Source: Karstenula rhodostoma CBS 690.94 (Eukaryota; Ascomycota; Dothideomycetes; Pleosporales; Didymosphaeriaceae). From it: a DNA stretch of 64,000 nucleotides. The DNA lies in NCBI GenBank assembly GCA_010093485.1, contig MU001498.1, forward strand, positions 549,697 to 613,696, read 5' to 3'. A model generated the notes under the pieces. It searched no databases. It saw nothing but the letters and a program-made list of their open reading frames with translations, and was not told where the DNA came from. Below are positions 45,209 through 56,017 of the stretch, piece after piece. Numbering within the stretch: position 1 is the first letter of the stretch; each line of letters opens with the position of its first letter. The position numbers and the translations under genes were made by a program.

Positions 45209-45691
45209 TCAATGCAAGCGCGTCCTCTTCCCCCCAGTACTAGTAGCCGCCGCATAATGCGCACACGACGACGTCACATTCTACACGCGTCAGCCTCACC
45301 CACACCCCTATCCAACCTCCCCAGCACAATCAAACACGTACCTCCGCCGGCTTCACCGTCGACGCATCAAAGCACGCATACCTATCCCCATCAGCATCCC
45401 ACCCCATCTGTCCGGGCAAAAAACTCACGCAGGCGCAGGTACACTAATCTCCCCCGGAAACCTGACACACATGCCGCCGCCCGCTTCGACAACCGTCCTG
45501 TACATGTCCGCGCCCGTGCGGCACGGGTTCAGCACGTTGATGCCGAGCTGGCCGGCCACCTGCAGGAGGTACCCGGTCCAGATCTCGATGTTGTTCTTGA
45601 AGATGTTGCCGCCGCAGTCGGCGCAGTCGAGGGCTAGGGCTGCGGGTGCTGTGGCTGCGAGGAGGAGGAGGAGGGTGCTGTGGGGGCGCAT
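45209..45691 (-). CDS. Small secreted cysteine-containing protein, effector-like
   Basis: Three exons (45691-45429, 45381-45342, 45280-45209) give 124 residues. A signal peptide covers residues 1-20 (MRPHSTLLLLLAATAPAALA). The mature part has six cysteines: LDCADCGG, NPCRTG, GMCVRF, YACFDAST and SSCAHY. Both introns (47 and 61 bp) have consensus donors (GTGAGT, GTACGT), and the spliced frame stays open to TGA. Without splicing the protein would stop after SVPAPA, still with four cysteines. Size, secretion and cysteine content fit a candidate effector or surface protein, but no family is recognised. Splicing of the tail is the least certain part. Confidence 0.65.
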
Positions 45692-46559
45692 GTTGGGCAG
45701 TGCAAGGTGGGCAAAGAACCAACCGACGTAGGGAGAAGGGAAGATGCGAGCTGGTGGAGAGAAGACGGTGGAGCGGCGCTTATGTATAGCACGCAGGGGG
45801 GATGTGTAACTGTGGTGTATTTTGCGGCGTGTGTTTCGGCACGTGCCCGTCTGCGTAAGGGATGCCGTACTTTATTGTGTCTCGCGGTATGGCGAGCACG
45901 CTGATCATGCGCATGTGGTTTAGGCTGAGTGTGGAGATGCGACAGAGCCAATCAGACGCCCGATGTATCTTTTAATCTCCTAGAGACCCTTCTGGGATAT
46001 GCGCAGCAGGGTTGTAGTAGCCGTGTAGGAAGACAGCGCGAGGTTGGTAAGCTGTAAGGGCTGTGATTGGAGCTTCCATCCTTGTAAATGTCTGACCCCA
46101 ATATCGGGTTTGGGAAGGTGGAAAGTGAGGAGCGAAAGGTTCACACAGGGCGTAGGAGGTGGTGGTTTGTGCGACCGCACGACTTCGGTCATAATCGGCT
46201 GTTGGGGGATGGCGTGGCTTGTGACCGTTGGAATGGAAGACTGTTTCGCGGAGTGTTGCCACAATTTTATTACGGGGGGGTTAAGACTGCGCGGACAAGT
46301 TTTGTAGGAGAGTCACTGTGTGTAGAACATAACCTATATGTGAATAGATGTTGTGCAACGTACGGAAATTAATCGAAGCGAGTCCGTTAGTGTTCTCATC
46401 TGGGGCTGTAGGAGAAAAATCCCCGTCCCCAGAAGGTCCACCACGTAAACTACAAAGACGGTGCCGTACCTCCACTTGCATTTTTATGTGTTCGCAAGGA
46501 TTTTCCCAGATCTCGTCTTATTGCAGTCGAGCTATGGGCAGCTACGTGCTCCAGACAAG
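45692..46559. other. Intergenic region
   Basis: No gene is identified. The right part may contain the ruined 3' end of the adjoining pseudogene; a minus-strand frame at 46281-46481 is not recognisable. Confidence 0.45.
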
Positions 46560-47622
46560 CACTTTCCGCTCTATGGTCTTACGCAAACCACAAACAAACA
46601 GCACATTGGTGACGAGACTTACAAAAATCCTGGACGGATACCATACCCACTGCGTGAACCGTCGAAACCGTCGCACCCGCATAAGACCCACTGCGGCGTC
46701 TTCGTAATCCTCCGTGGTGAGGTGCGCTTGAAGTAGCCGTCAGACGCCATTGGGTTGCGATCGAGTATCGAGCATAAGATGAGCACAGGAAATCAAGCCA
46801 CAAACAGGCCCATTGGCAAGATTATGGGCTTGAACGTTGCTTCCGAGGCCGCTGAAAGCTGTGTTCACGGCCAGTAAAAATATTAGAGAACCTGTGGGTG
46901 AGTAGACTAAAAGCTCTGTAGATATCCCCAAGGCCAGAAGGAACCACAAAGTCGAAATAAAGATAGGTACCATCTGTTACTCCGAAGATCCCTCGCCAAT
47001 TTGGCACGGAGTTGACTCAGAGTCTTCCGCGAACCTGGCAACTTCAGTTCCTCGCTGAACAGCAAAATGCGAAGGAGACCTTCCGCTTCTTTAGTCATCG
47101 AGATGGCAGGCTTCATCTTGTACTGATTGAGATTCATCAAGATGAAGAAAGAGTCGCGGATGCTACTGAATTTGCTCTGCTGGTCCGGGATAGACGATTC
47201 GTGGCCATATCGACTGCAGGAATCAACCTACGCATCCTTGAAGTGGCGGGGCGACTTATACTAAAGAGTGCACATTTCCCTGATACCTCGACATGATATA
47301 AAATTGATGCCATACTGGACATAGGGCTGTCAACCCAGCGGTTGATAGCTTTGACAGTCCACCAGAAGGCATTGCTTTCGAAAGGCGCTTGCAACAAAGT
47401 ACCCAGGATAGGCAAGATCCACGTGGTGAGAGTTGCTGAGATAATGGACCATGAGTAATACTCATTGCCAGCTCCGCATAAGGCTAAACAGCCGTGATAC
47501 GTAATTTGAGTCCGTGGGCTTGGGGAAATCAGACGCACAGGTCCACTATAGTGATATTGCTCGATTAGTGTGTTGGTTGACCTGTACCGGTCTCCACATT
47601 CTGTGAAATTAGGTCGTCTCAT
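46560..47622 (-). pseudogene. Decayed multi-pass membrane protein gene (fungal family)
   Basis: Blocks in the right order for a common ascomycete integral membrane family lie in three frames. 47622-47262 encodes an intact start with TYHGCLALCGAGNEYYSW and ILPILGTLLQAPFESNAFW, ending GKCALF at a GTATAAG donor. After a 48-bp intron IDMAT is followed by a one-base frame change near 47200, then SIPDQQSKFSSIRDSFFILM and MTKEAEGLLRILLFSEELKL. A second frame change near 46972 leads to MVPIFISTLWFLLALGIS, and a third precedes GLFVA-stop-FPVLILCSILDRNP. That stop, TGA at 46795-46793, replaces an expected TGG Trp; the change is CpA to TpA on the other strand, as RIP would make. Four lesions make expression of a full protein impossible. 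The 3' limit is approximate. Confidence 0.82.
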
Positions 47623-49058
47623 CTTGCCGTGAGTCGCATAATACAGCTGTTACGAGAATGTCGTAGCAGGTGGGGTAATTTGTTGTTCATATGGAGACCA
47701 GATATATCTGGCTGAGATAGATTTGGAAAAGTGGGGTGTTGTACAGATCTCGTATGTTTGTCCGTGTGCGACACAACCTCGACATGAGCTCGTCCAGTCA
47801 GCGCGTCAACGAAAAGCCTCTCTTGATAGCGTAACCCAACATATGCTTTCGTTGGATGGAGAGGCCGAGACCTATCAATGCACTATCGGCGCTAATAGAG
47901 ATCATACTCCGAAGCAAAGTGATGAGTTCGAGTAACTGATAAGCCCGTTCAGAGCACTGGAGACATTGGGCGCACTCTGAACTTCACAGAGTCAATCAAT
48001 CGTGAGATGTTGGAGCAAAGCTTCCACTATTGGCTAAAGAGCGACAGGTATCCGAGAGCAAATGTCCAACCAGAGTGTTCTCATTTGGAGGTCGACTAGG
48101 CAGTTCGCAGTTTCCGTTTTTGACCTTGCGAGTCTGGTTGTTGGAACGAAGACGCATCGCGATATTTTGGGACAGGAAGCGATGTACTTTGCTTGTAGCC
48201 TTGGAGGGATCGTTGAAAGATGTCGGCGTGCAAACGCACATTGAGGGCATTACGCCTCCAGCAAAGAGGGTTATCGGCTAGAACGACCGCACGTCAGTCA
48301 GTCTAGGCGCTCTGGCAAGCGATGGGACACTAAACGTTCAACACAAAACGTGGCATCCACGTTCTGCGATGTATGCGTGCAACTGTTTCGTGGTGGTTGT
48401 GGGGTTGCATGGCGTGAACCGTCGCGTCGCGATTTGACTCTCGAAGCGACCATCGGGACCAATGCACCAATCGGCGTTCGGATGGACCGGTAGACAGGTC
48501 ACGTGTTGCGAAATTGGAAGGAAGCGCTTTCCGTTTGATGTCCATTGCGCTCATCTCAAGACCCACTTCACTCCCTGTCTCTCATCTCGCCAAGCAACAT
48601 CTGGACATGGCGATCCCTAAAACACGCAAGTCTAGACGTGTGGCGTTCGCAAGAGCGTTGGAAATGGCGCCTTCGCGCTGCGGCACAACGTTCGCGAGAT
48701 TGACTCCCGTGATGTGTGCTCCACCTTAGGCCTGTAAATTTCCACATCAGGTTGTCTTGCAGATTTGAAAGCTGTCGCAGGATCAGTTGCATATGTAGGT
48801 TGCGGACGCCCGCTTTCTTTTGCTTCTTCTTCTTTTCTCTAGCCTTACCTCAGGTCTCTCCCACATTCACTACTTTCACTTTTCGCAAGCCGCTGTGCTT
48901 TGCTTCCATTCGTTGTATCTGTTTTCACGTAGAGTCCGTCGGCTCACGTCCACTCATTCACGCTCTTTCCAGCCACGCTAGTGCGTTTGCTCGAAGCATC
49001 ACCGGACTCTGTACCTTTTACCGCGACGCATTCAACCTCGACAACCTCCAAAATCAGC
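47623..49058. other. Intergenic region, expansin promoter
   Basis: No gene is supported. Short frames at 47996-48281 and 48514-48729 have no conservation. The last 250 bases are a pyrimidine-rich promoter/leader of the expansin-like gene. Confidence 0.5.
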
Positions 49059-50241
49059 ATGAAGTCCTTCGTAGCCATGCTCCCGTTCGCGGGCTTTGCT
49101 TTTGCGCAAGGGCAGTGCGGGCCCGGCATCATCGTCACGGAGACCTCGATTGAGAAGATCACTGTCACCGTCCAGCCCACCTCGCAAATCGCCATCGTCA
49201 CCCCGAACACGGAGAACACGGAGAACACGAAGCCGTCGCAAACCCCACAGGTTCCTTACTACCCCATCGGCAACACCACCACGAATGGCCCATCTGCCTA
49301 CCCCACGCACACACCCAAGGCCCCGACCACTCTGGAGACCTTGATCTACCCGTCGGACGTCGTCTCTTCCTCTACTTCAAGCAAGAAGGTCAAGACCGTC
49401 TACGTTGTCCCCTCGCCTGTCGGTGCTTCCTCGTCGGCTAGCCAGGCTGCGGCTGCTGTCACGAGCTCTGTATATGCGGCGCCCGCTCAACCCTCTCAAG
49501 CTGCGGCTGCCACGAGCTCCGTACTTGCGGCGCCCGCTCAACCCCCCCAGGCTGCTGTACCTGAACCTGTCGCTGAGGAGGCTACAAGTTCCGCTGCCTC
49601 TGTCACTGGCTCCGCATCTTTCTACGGTGGCAACCTTGACGGTGGAGCGTGCTCCTTCTCGGGATACACAATTCCCTCCAACCTTTTCGGAACAGCCTTC
49701 GGCGGAAGCTGGGACGCCTCGCAGTGCGGTACCTGCGTGGAGGTCAAGAACAAGGCCGGAAAGTCCATCAAGGCGATGGTAAGTACCTCCTACACTTGCG
49801 ACTGATAGCTGTGACTGACCATCCCCCCAGGTCGTTGACCAATGCCCTGAATGTGCCGTCAACAAGCTCGACCTCTTCGAGAACGGCTTCACCCAAATCG
49901 GCACCAAAACCGAGGGCATCATCCCCATCACCTACACCGTCGTCCCCTGCGGTATCACGTCGCCCATTGTCCTCAAGAACAAGGAAGGCACCTCGCCCTA
50001 CTGGTTCAGCATGCAAGTCAGAAACTCCAACGTCGCCGTTTCCAAGCTCGAGGTCTCGACCGACGGCGGCGCCACCTGGCAGGCTACCCAACGCAGCGAG
50101 TACAACTTCTGGGAGAACAGCGCTGGGTATGGAACGAGCACAGTGGACGTCAAGGTTACTGGTGTGAATGGAAAGACCGTTACGGTCAAGGGTGTTAGCG
50201 TTACGCCGTTGTCGACGAAGACGGCGGGCGGCAACTTCTAA
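49059..50241 (+). CDS. Secreted expansin-like protein
   Basis: Two exons (49059-49778 and 49831-50241) give 376 residues; the 52-bp intron has a GTAAGT donor and falls between IKAM and VVDQCPEC. Residues 1-16 are a signal peptide. Residues 17-180 are a Ser/Thr/Ala/Pro-rich linker likely to be O-glycosylated, with two copies of AAPAQP(S/P)QAA. From about 184 a double-psi beta-barrel domain begins (GSASFYGGNLDGGACSFSGY) with expansin cysteines (QCGTCVEV, DQCPECAVNKLDLF). The C-terminal 90 residues (YWFSMQVRNSNVAVSKLEVS, TWQATQRSEYNFWEN) match the beta-sandwich of expansins (CBM63-like). Such proteins loosen polysaccharide networks without hydrolysis; a role on plant or fungal walls is inferred. 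Confidence 0.93.
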
Positions 50242-53200
50242 GCTGGTTGTGGGTTGTAGGTGGGGGTTTGGAATTGAGATTGTACTCATGATTACCTCTG
50301 ATGTTTAACTTCTAGTATACTTACCTTTTGCACGTGTGAGCCAAGCTCGCACACTTTCTGAGGCGACTCTGAAGCCTGTAATGAAACTATGAGCCTCGTC
50401 AACGAGGTCCTTGTTTATCGCGAGTTCCTGCTTTTCCCGTTTGTCGTGACTGCTCACTGTCAACGCTGGTTAGTGACCAATGCAACAATTTCCGGCATAG
50501 GCGCTCGAGATGAAAATGCTAGAAGGTCGACCGGCTGCGTCCAACGCAACCTGCAAAATCAACTTATCAATCGTGTTTCTAAATTTGGCCAGGTGAGGTG
50601 GGTGTATAATCGTAATGTTGGAAGCGAATTACGAATCGTCACGGATCGTGGGGACTCGCTAGACACAAGGCTGGGGCGCAGCGAGTTCATATGCGACCAC
50701 ATGTAGGATTCATGCGAATTCCAGGTCGCTTAGCGTTCGACCTAGACGAAGCGACTGTTTTTGTATGCAAGCAACGAATCGTACTATCAAGAGACCATCA
50801 TGTCTCCAGGTTAGTGTACCCACGCCGCGGACAACAGCGCACTACCTGGAGCACATCATCGGCAACCCTACCCACAGAATCTTGGTAGCGAAGTGCCCAG
50901 AAAGCCTTGCACGAGTCGCAACAGCACCCAGACCCACTGCCGTAGCTACCCGTCGAAACATTTCTACCCCATCCAGTCCTCCCGGACATCGGGGACGTTC
51001 ACTGGCATCGTGACCTGAAACACGACCTCCGACGCTCGCTCCCCAACTCTAAATCTAACTCTAAATCTATCTCTGGCACACGGAGCATTCTTCCCGCCAC
51101 CGTGCGCGCAGACCAGATCGTATCTCGTGAGGAAAACACACAGGATCGCATCGCGCATCGCGTGCATCCGTATCCAGTGGCCAGCGTTGTTGACGTGAGA
51201 TGGTAACGCCGTATCAGGTAATGATGGGTGAGACTCCCGACTTTTACGGGTTAGATGCCAACCTGACAGGGGCGCTCAGATCGCGGACGAAGCGGTGCGC
51301 TGCTGATATGACTGTTTGTTGCAGGTACGCTGGCCCGATGAGTCCCGAGCAAGCCTTAGGTACTGACACTGTGCGGATTTGAGTCGCGTGAGCGCGCTCT
51401 GCGTGGTGGGTAGCTCAGGATGAGCGAGTCGTGTTTATGCAGTGCCAAGTACACCAGGGCAAGCTTGTGTAGACTTGTGGAGGCGTTGCGCAACAGGGCT
51501 GGGACCGTTCCTGAACATTCGCCCGCTGTAATGCAAATTTCGAGGTGGGATTGGGGTCTTGCAGGGGCCTGCTAATTTTGGCCCCTCAAGCGACCGTGGA
51601 CTTCCCTAACGCAGGTAAACCAAGTATTAGGCTGGCCTCCGAGCGCCATTCGCGTAGGGATCTTGCAAAGACGTGTATGCAGATCGTAATGAATGTAGAT
51701 TATTTGTCGAATAGAATTACTGGCGTTTTTGGAAAGACTGCAGAAGGTGGGGGCTGTGTGGTATGCATCCAATCGTGATCATTCAAAAACGAGAATTCGC
51801 ATTGTCCGTATTGAGACAGCAAAGGACTTTGGGGTCGAGACTAGATCGGAGCTGCACACAAGAAAGCCAAAGTCAAACATAGAAATCGCGGGAGGAATAT
51901 ACAGCCAGCATACTTCGTACAGCGAGGGAGTGATTCGGAGCAGGACGTTTAAGCGGTAAACGCCATGCGCATATACGTGTGGCGCTGCCTTTCCAGCAAG
52001 GTAGGAGTGTGTAGTTGTTAGAGATGAGTTGTATAGCCCCCAAACATGCCATGCATGGTCATTTGTTATTCTCCTCCCCCACGTTGCCTGCGGACTGTGG
52101 AACTGGCCGCTCGGAGGAGTTCGTCCGCTATCACGCACGCTTCTGTTTTGTTGACCAAGACACAAGCACCACCGCTTTGATTGTATGCGCGCCTTCGAGA
52201 AGTGGTCAAAATGGCGCAAGTACAAAGAGTCGTGTAGTTCTATTGATGTGATGTCGTTCGTACAACGAGCCTTGCGCATTCCAATTGGTGTATTAATTGC
52301 GCACCTCGCATACGAGGTCCCTGCAGGACGCAGGACGCAGGATTGCTTTGTTCTCAATCAGTACACTTTCAGAAAACCAGCTCACTGTTGCGGCTACATG
52401 GCCCTCCACATCACTGCGTGAAAGTATCCCCCGATAGCGGTCGTAAGTATTATGCTCTACCATTGGAGAACAACAAACCCCTGAACGAACTCGCCCCTGC
52501 GCTGGAGCATCACAGATCGTCGCTGCATGAGCTCCCTCGATCTTCGCATGTTCTGAACGGGTTGATGACAGGCTCCGTTGGGGGCCTATTAGACTCAGTT
52601 TTCGCAAGGTACTCGCCACGCCCGAGTACAACGAAGTGGTATGGTGGAAGGCCTACGAATTTGAGCGATATTGTGGCGAGACTTCAAGTGGCAAGTGCTG
52701 CGACCAGTCGCATTGCAGACATGCGAATTCGGCAGGAGACAACCCAAGGAAATGAAGTCAAGCAAGCGGAAATGAGATTACATGAACCCCGCGTAAACTT
52801 GCGATCAAAGACCAGATGTATTACTAAACGTGGTGACGGTTGCAGGCTGCAAGAACAGCGAGGCAATGCGACGAATGCCTGTTGGATAGGTCAGTCTAGA
52901 TTGCGTCAAAACGGAGCTAATCCTAGCCACGACGAGTATGATCTAGAATCGCTCATACAGTGAACAAGTATATGTAGGAAATCCTTCGCAAAAGTACGTC
53001 TACAAAGATCAGGTATGTGTCAAACGCCGCTCCGGAACCTTCTAATAGGCGTCCAACGCTGCTCCAGAACCTTCTAATAGGCGTCCAACGCCGCTCGTAG
53101 CATTTTGCCCGCGAGACCGAGGGTGGTCGCATCGAGGTTTCAGATGAGACGGACTTCGGGGACGCCTGTTCTGGGTGTACATACAAGAGGTCAGTTAAGC

Positions 53201-54145
53201 GATACGCGCGAAAGATGGCCCATCTCCTCCCAAAGACACCATCCCGGCAAAAGCTTGATCAAGAGCCGCACGCACGTCCAAGGGTGCCCATGCAGCGATC
53301 GTACTGAAGCGTCGCTGTTGGCCTGTGGGCATGGCACTGCCGCACCAGAAAAAGCTCGACATGGTGATTTTCCCCTTGCGGTCCGGCCAGGGCTGCGCCC
53401 CACCGCTCCCTACGACTTGGCGCCCCTTCACTGGCGCCTGCTCCCTAACGCTTTCGCTAGCAATGTACAATCCCGGCACCACACCGCTGACGTGGGCTAC
53501 CACTCGCGCCCTTCTCACTATACCGACAGCCCGAGAGATGCGGAAAACCCCCTAGCTCGCCCATGCGCAGTCATTCCTCGTTGTCGCGAGCGCACGGCAG
53601 CTCCCACACGCCCAGCAACAGTCATGTATTGACGCACCCAGCAGCCATAGTGTAGCAATGTCTCCTTCCGATCGTGCGTCGTGGACGGGCCAGCAGCAAA
53701 TTAAGCTCATGGCCCACTTCCAGCGTTCACGATGGTCAGTGCTGGGCCTGGGGTATCCATCTCGGGGACTTGGCCGCCAGGAGCGCCGTCAGAATCAGCC
53801 TTCCTCTGGTGGGCAGCCTCAGCGTATATACGCTCCCCTCTCATGCGTTTCATCTTCTCGGTACACAGAGCCTCTTCGTTCCTTTCTATTCCTGTCAGCG
53901 ACCGGGGTGCTACTAGCTACTGTTCTCCACATTCTGCGCACAGTTCCTAGTGTACACTACCGACCTCCGACTTCACGAGGCTATACAAGCCCGATACGGG
54001 TATCGGCCTGCACTTTACAGACCCTCGAACATACCTTAAGTTCTCCTAGTCCGCTACTTCACCGTCCCTACAGCAATCTCCGGATCTACGGACAGCACTG
54101 GGCAGCTTCACTCGACTCCGTTTAGCAACACCATCACAACAAACA
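50242..54145. other. 3.9-kb gene-poor region
   Basis: No gene can be supported. Open frames up to about 200 codons occur on both strands (for example 51779-52357 minus and 52343-52963 plus) but lack conserved motifs and overlap each other. A short tandem repeat is listed separately. The last 500 bases are the promoter of the next gene. Confidence 0.5.
53021..53096. repeat. 32-bp tandem repeat, about 2.4 copies
   Basis: The unit CCAACGCTGCTCCAGAACCT plus TCTAATAGGCGT occurs as 53021-53052, 53053-53084 and a partial third copy. Copies differ at about three positions. It lies in non-coding DNA. Confidence 0.85.
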
Positions 54146-56017
54146 ATGGACGCAGACAGACGGCTTGTCAAGGCTCTGGAGGCCGCCAACGATGCCCTTC
54201 AACATCTTTCCATGTCACCGGACTTCGGATGCCTGGACTGCACACACATCGACCGTCTACTTGCTAGGGTAGTCGACCTACCAACGGAGGGGAATCAGAG
54301 GAACAGCAGGCGCAACCTCCTGGTTATACGGCAATGGATGATCACAGAGGGACCCGGTGTCGTACTGTTGGAGGTGCTCGGACAGCTGTACTGGCGGTTG
54401 GGCGAGCTCAACGCGAAGCAGTTCGAGAAGTTCAAGACCACACTACAGGCACAGCAATCCTACCTTGCTCTCATCCAGGATATTGGAGCAGTCACACTTG
54501 TGATCCAGCGTATTCGTCACATTCAAAGGTCCAAGGCAGATGCATGCCAGGACTTTCTATGCGAGCTTTCAGACCTGACTGGTGCGAAGGGTAAGCATAT
54601 ACCATCGAAGAGCTTGAAGGCCAACACTGACTATGTCTAGTCGATTCACCAATGGCGGACATGGACATGCCGCGCGCCAGGTCGAGCAGCCCGTTCTCGC
54701 CTGGGCATTCCTCACACTCATCACACTCCTCACACCACTCGGTCCATTCTTTCGAAAGCTCTGTCTCTCAGGAGGAAGCATACACAAGCTTGGTCAAGTA
54801 TGTGCCTGACAGCAGCCTCTTCGGTGGCGACATGGAACAACTCCTGTTCGACTTCTTCATCAACGGGATTTGCCCCGGTCGCACTCCCTCGACCCAGACC
54901 AACACCTACCTCTCCCTTCTCCAGACCGCCAACATTTGCGAGAGCACCAGGTTTGCTCTCTTGAGCCTCAGCGCTTCTTATATTCGCGAATACCTTCACT
55001 TGGACAAAGAGCGCTACCACCAGGCTGAACTTTACTACTCCGGCCAGGCTTTCCAGGCCCTTGGCCAGCAGATCAGCAATGGCGAGAACTATGACGCCGC
55101 TCTCGCCACAGCCATGCTGCTCATGCATCACGGTGCCATCAACGACTCAGATGAGACGAGTCTGTGCTGGTCTGTCCATGCCAACATCTTCGACATCATC
55201 CCATCAGAGTTCATCGACCACGCATCGGAGCCAGCCCTCTACATGCGTACCCAGCTCGTGCTTGCACGCACTGGTCAAACGGCATATACACTTGAGAGCG
55301 CTCCCTTGCCGCAGTTCCTGGAGGCTAACAACTGGCTTGACGGAATGCAGAACGGGGATGCGCAGAAGATCTGCAGCATCCTAGGCATGTCCCCTCAACT
55401 CGTCTTTTTTATCTCTTCCATCAACTCGCTCGCGACCGAGAATGCACCGAACAAGCACATGTACGCACAGGTGCTGGAAACACAGATACAGAACCTCACG
55501 CAGTGGACCCCGGAGCCTCAAGGCGATGGACGCGACATCATCCTCGCTACTGCAGAGTCTTTCAGACTCGCCGCACTTATCTACTTGCGGTGTCGTCTGT
55601 ATGGGTAAGCAAATGTTCCGTCATATTGCGTACCACCCACATTCTGACAATAGTGACAGTCTGACGCGCTTCAACCCCGCCATCATGGAGCTCAACGACG
55701 CGCTGACCGCCGTTATCCTCTCCCTTCCTGTCAAGGGACACCTCTACACTGCGATCTACCCTGTCTGGCCTGTCTTTATCGCCGCCGTTACGGCCAATTC
55801 AGACAAGCGTGACTGCCTCTACCAGCGCGTCGTGCCAATCCGCGAGGGCGACAAGAACACACTCCCCGCCGTCCTCAAGCGCGTCTCGGGCATGCGCATC
55901 TGGCTCGCAAAGCAGGACCCGACCGTGCTGCTTCGCGATGGCTGGTGGGACGAAATGCTCCTCCCGAGCAGCAGCACCACCGCCGTGTCAGCCAACCGCC
56001 TCTTGTGCCTCGGCTGA
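54146..56017 (+). CDS. Fungal-specific transcription factor-domain protein lacking a zinc cluster
   Basis: Three exons (54146-54590, 54641-55604, 55660-56017) give 588 residues; an alternative acceptor six bases earlier would add two residues. The N-terminal 150 residues are helical (MDADRRLVKALEAANDALQH and on) and contain only CLDC, not a Zn2Cys6 motif. A Ser/His tract follows (HSSHSSHSSHHSVHS, near 175). From about 190 to the end the sequence resembles the Fungal_trans_2 domain: LFDFFINGICPGRTPS, LLSLSASYIREYLHLDKERY, LPVKGHLYTAIYPVWPVFIA and a C-terminal DGWWDEMLLPS, a motif typical of this domain. I searched the 500 bases upstream for a zinc-cluster exon and found none. It may act as a co-regulator or be a truncated family member. 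Confidence 0.8.

Noticed and set aside
51779..52963. Two open frames of about 200 codons (minus and plus) in the gene-poor gap
   Set aside because: They overlap each other, have no conserved motifs, signal peptides or introns, and composition unlike the supported genes.
53640..54145. Possible upstream zinc-cluster exon for the Fungal_trans_2 gene
   Set aside because: No CX2CX6C pattern occurs in any forward frame of this stretch.
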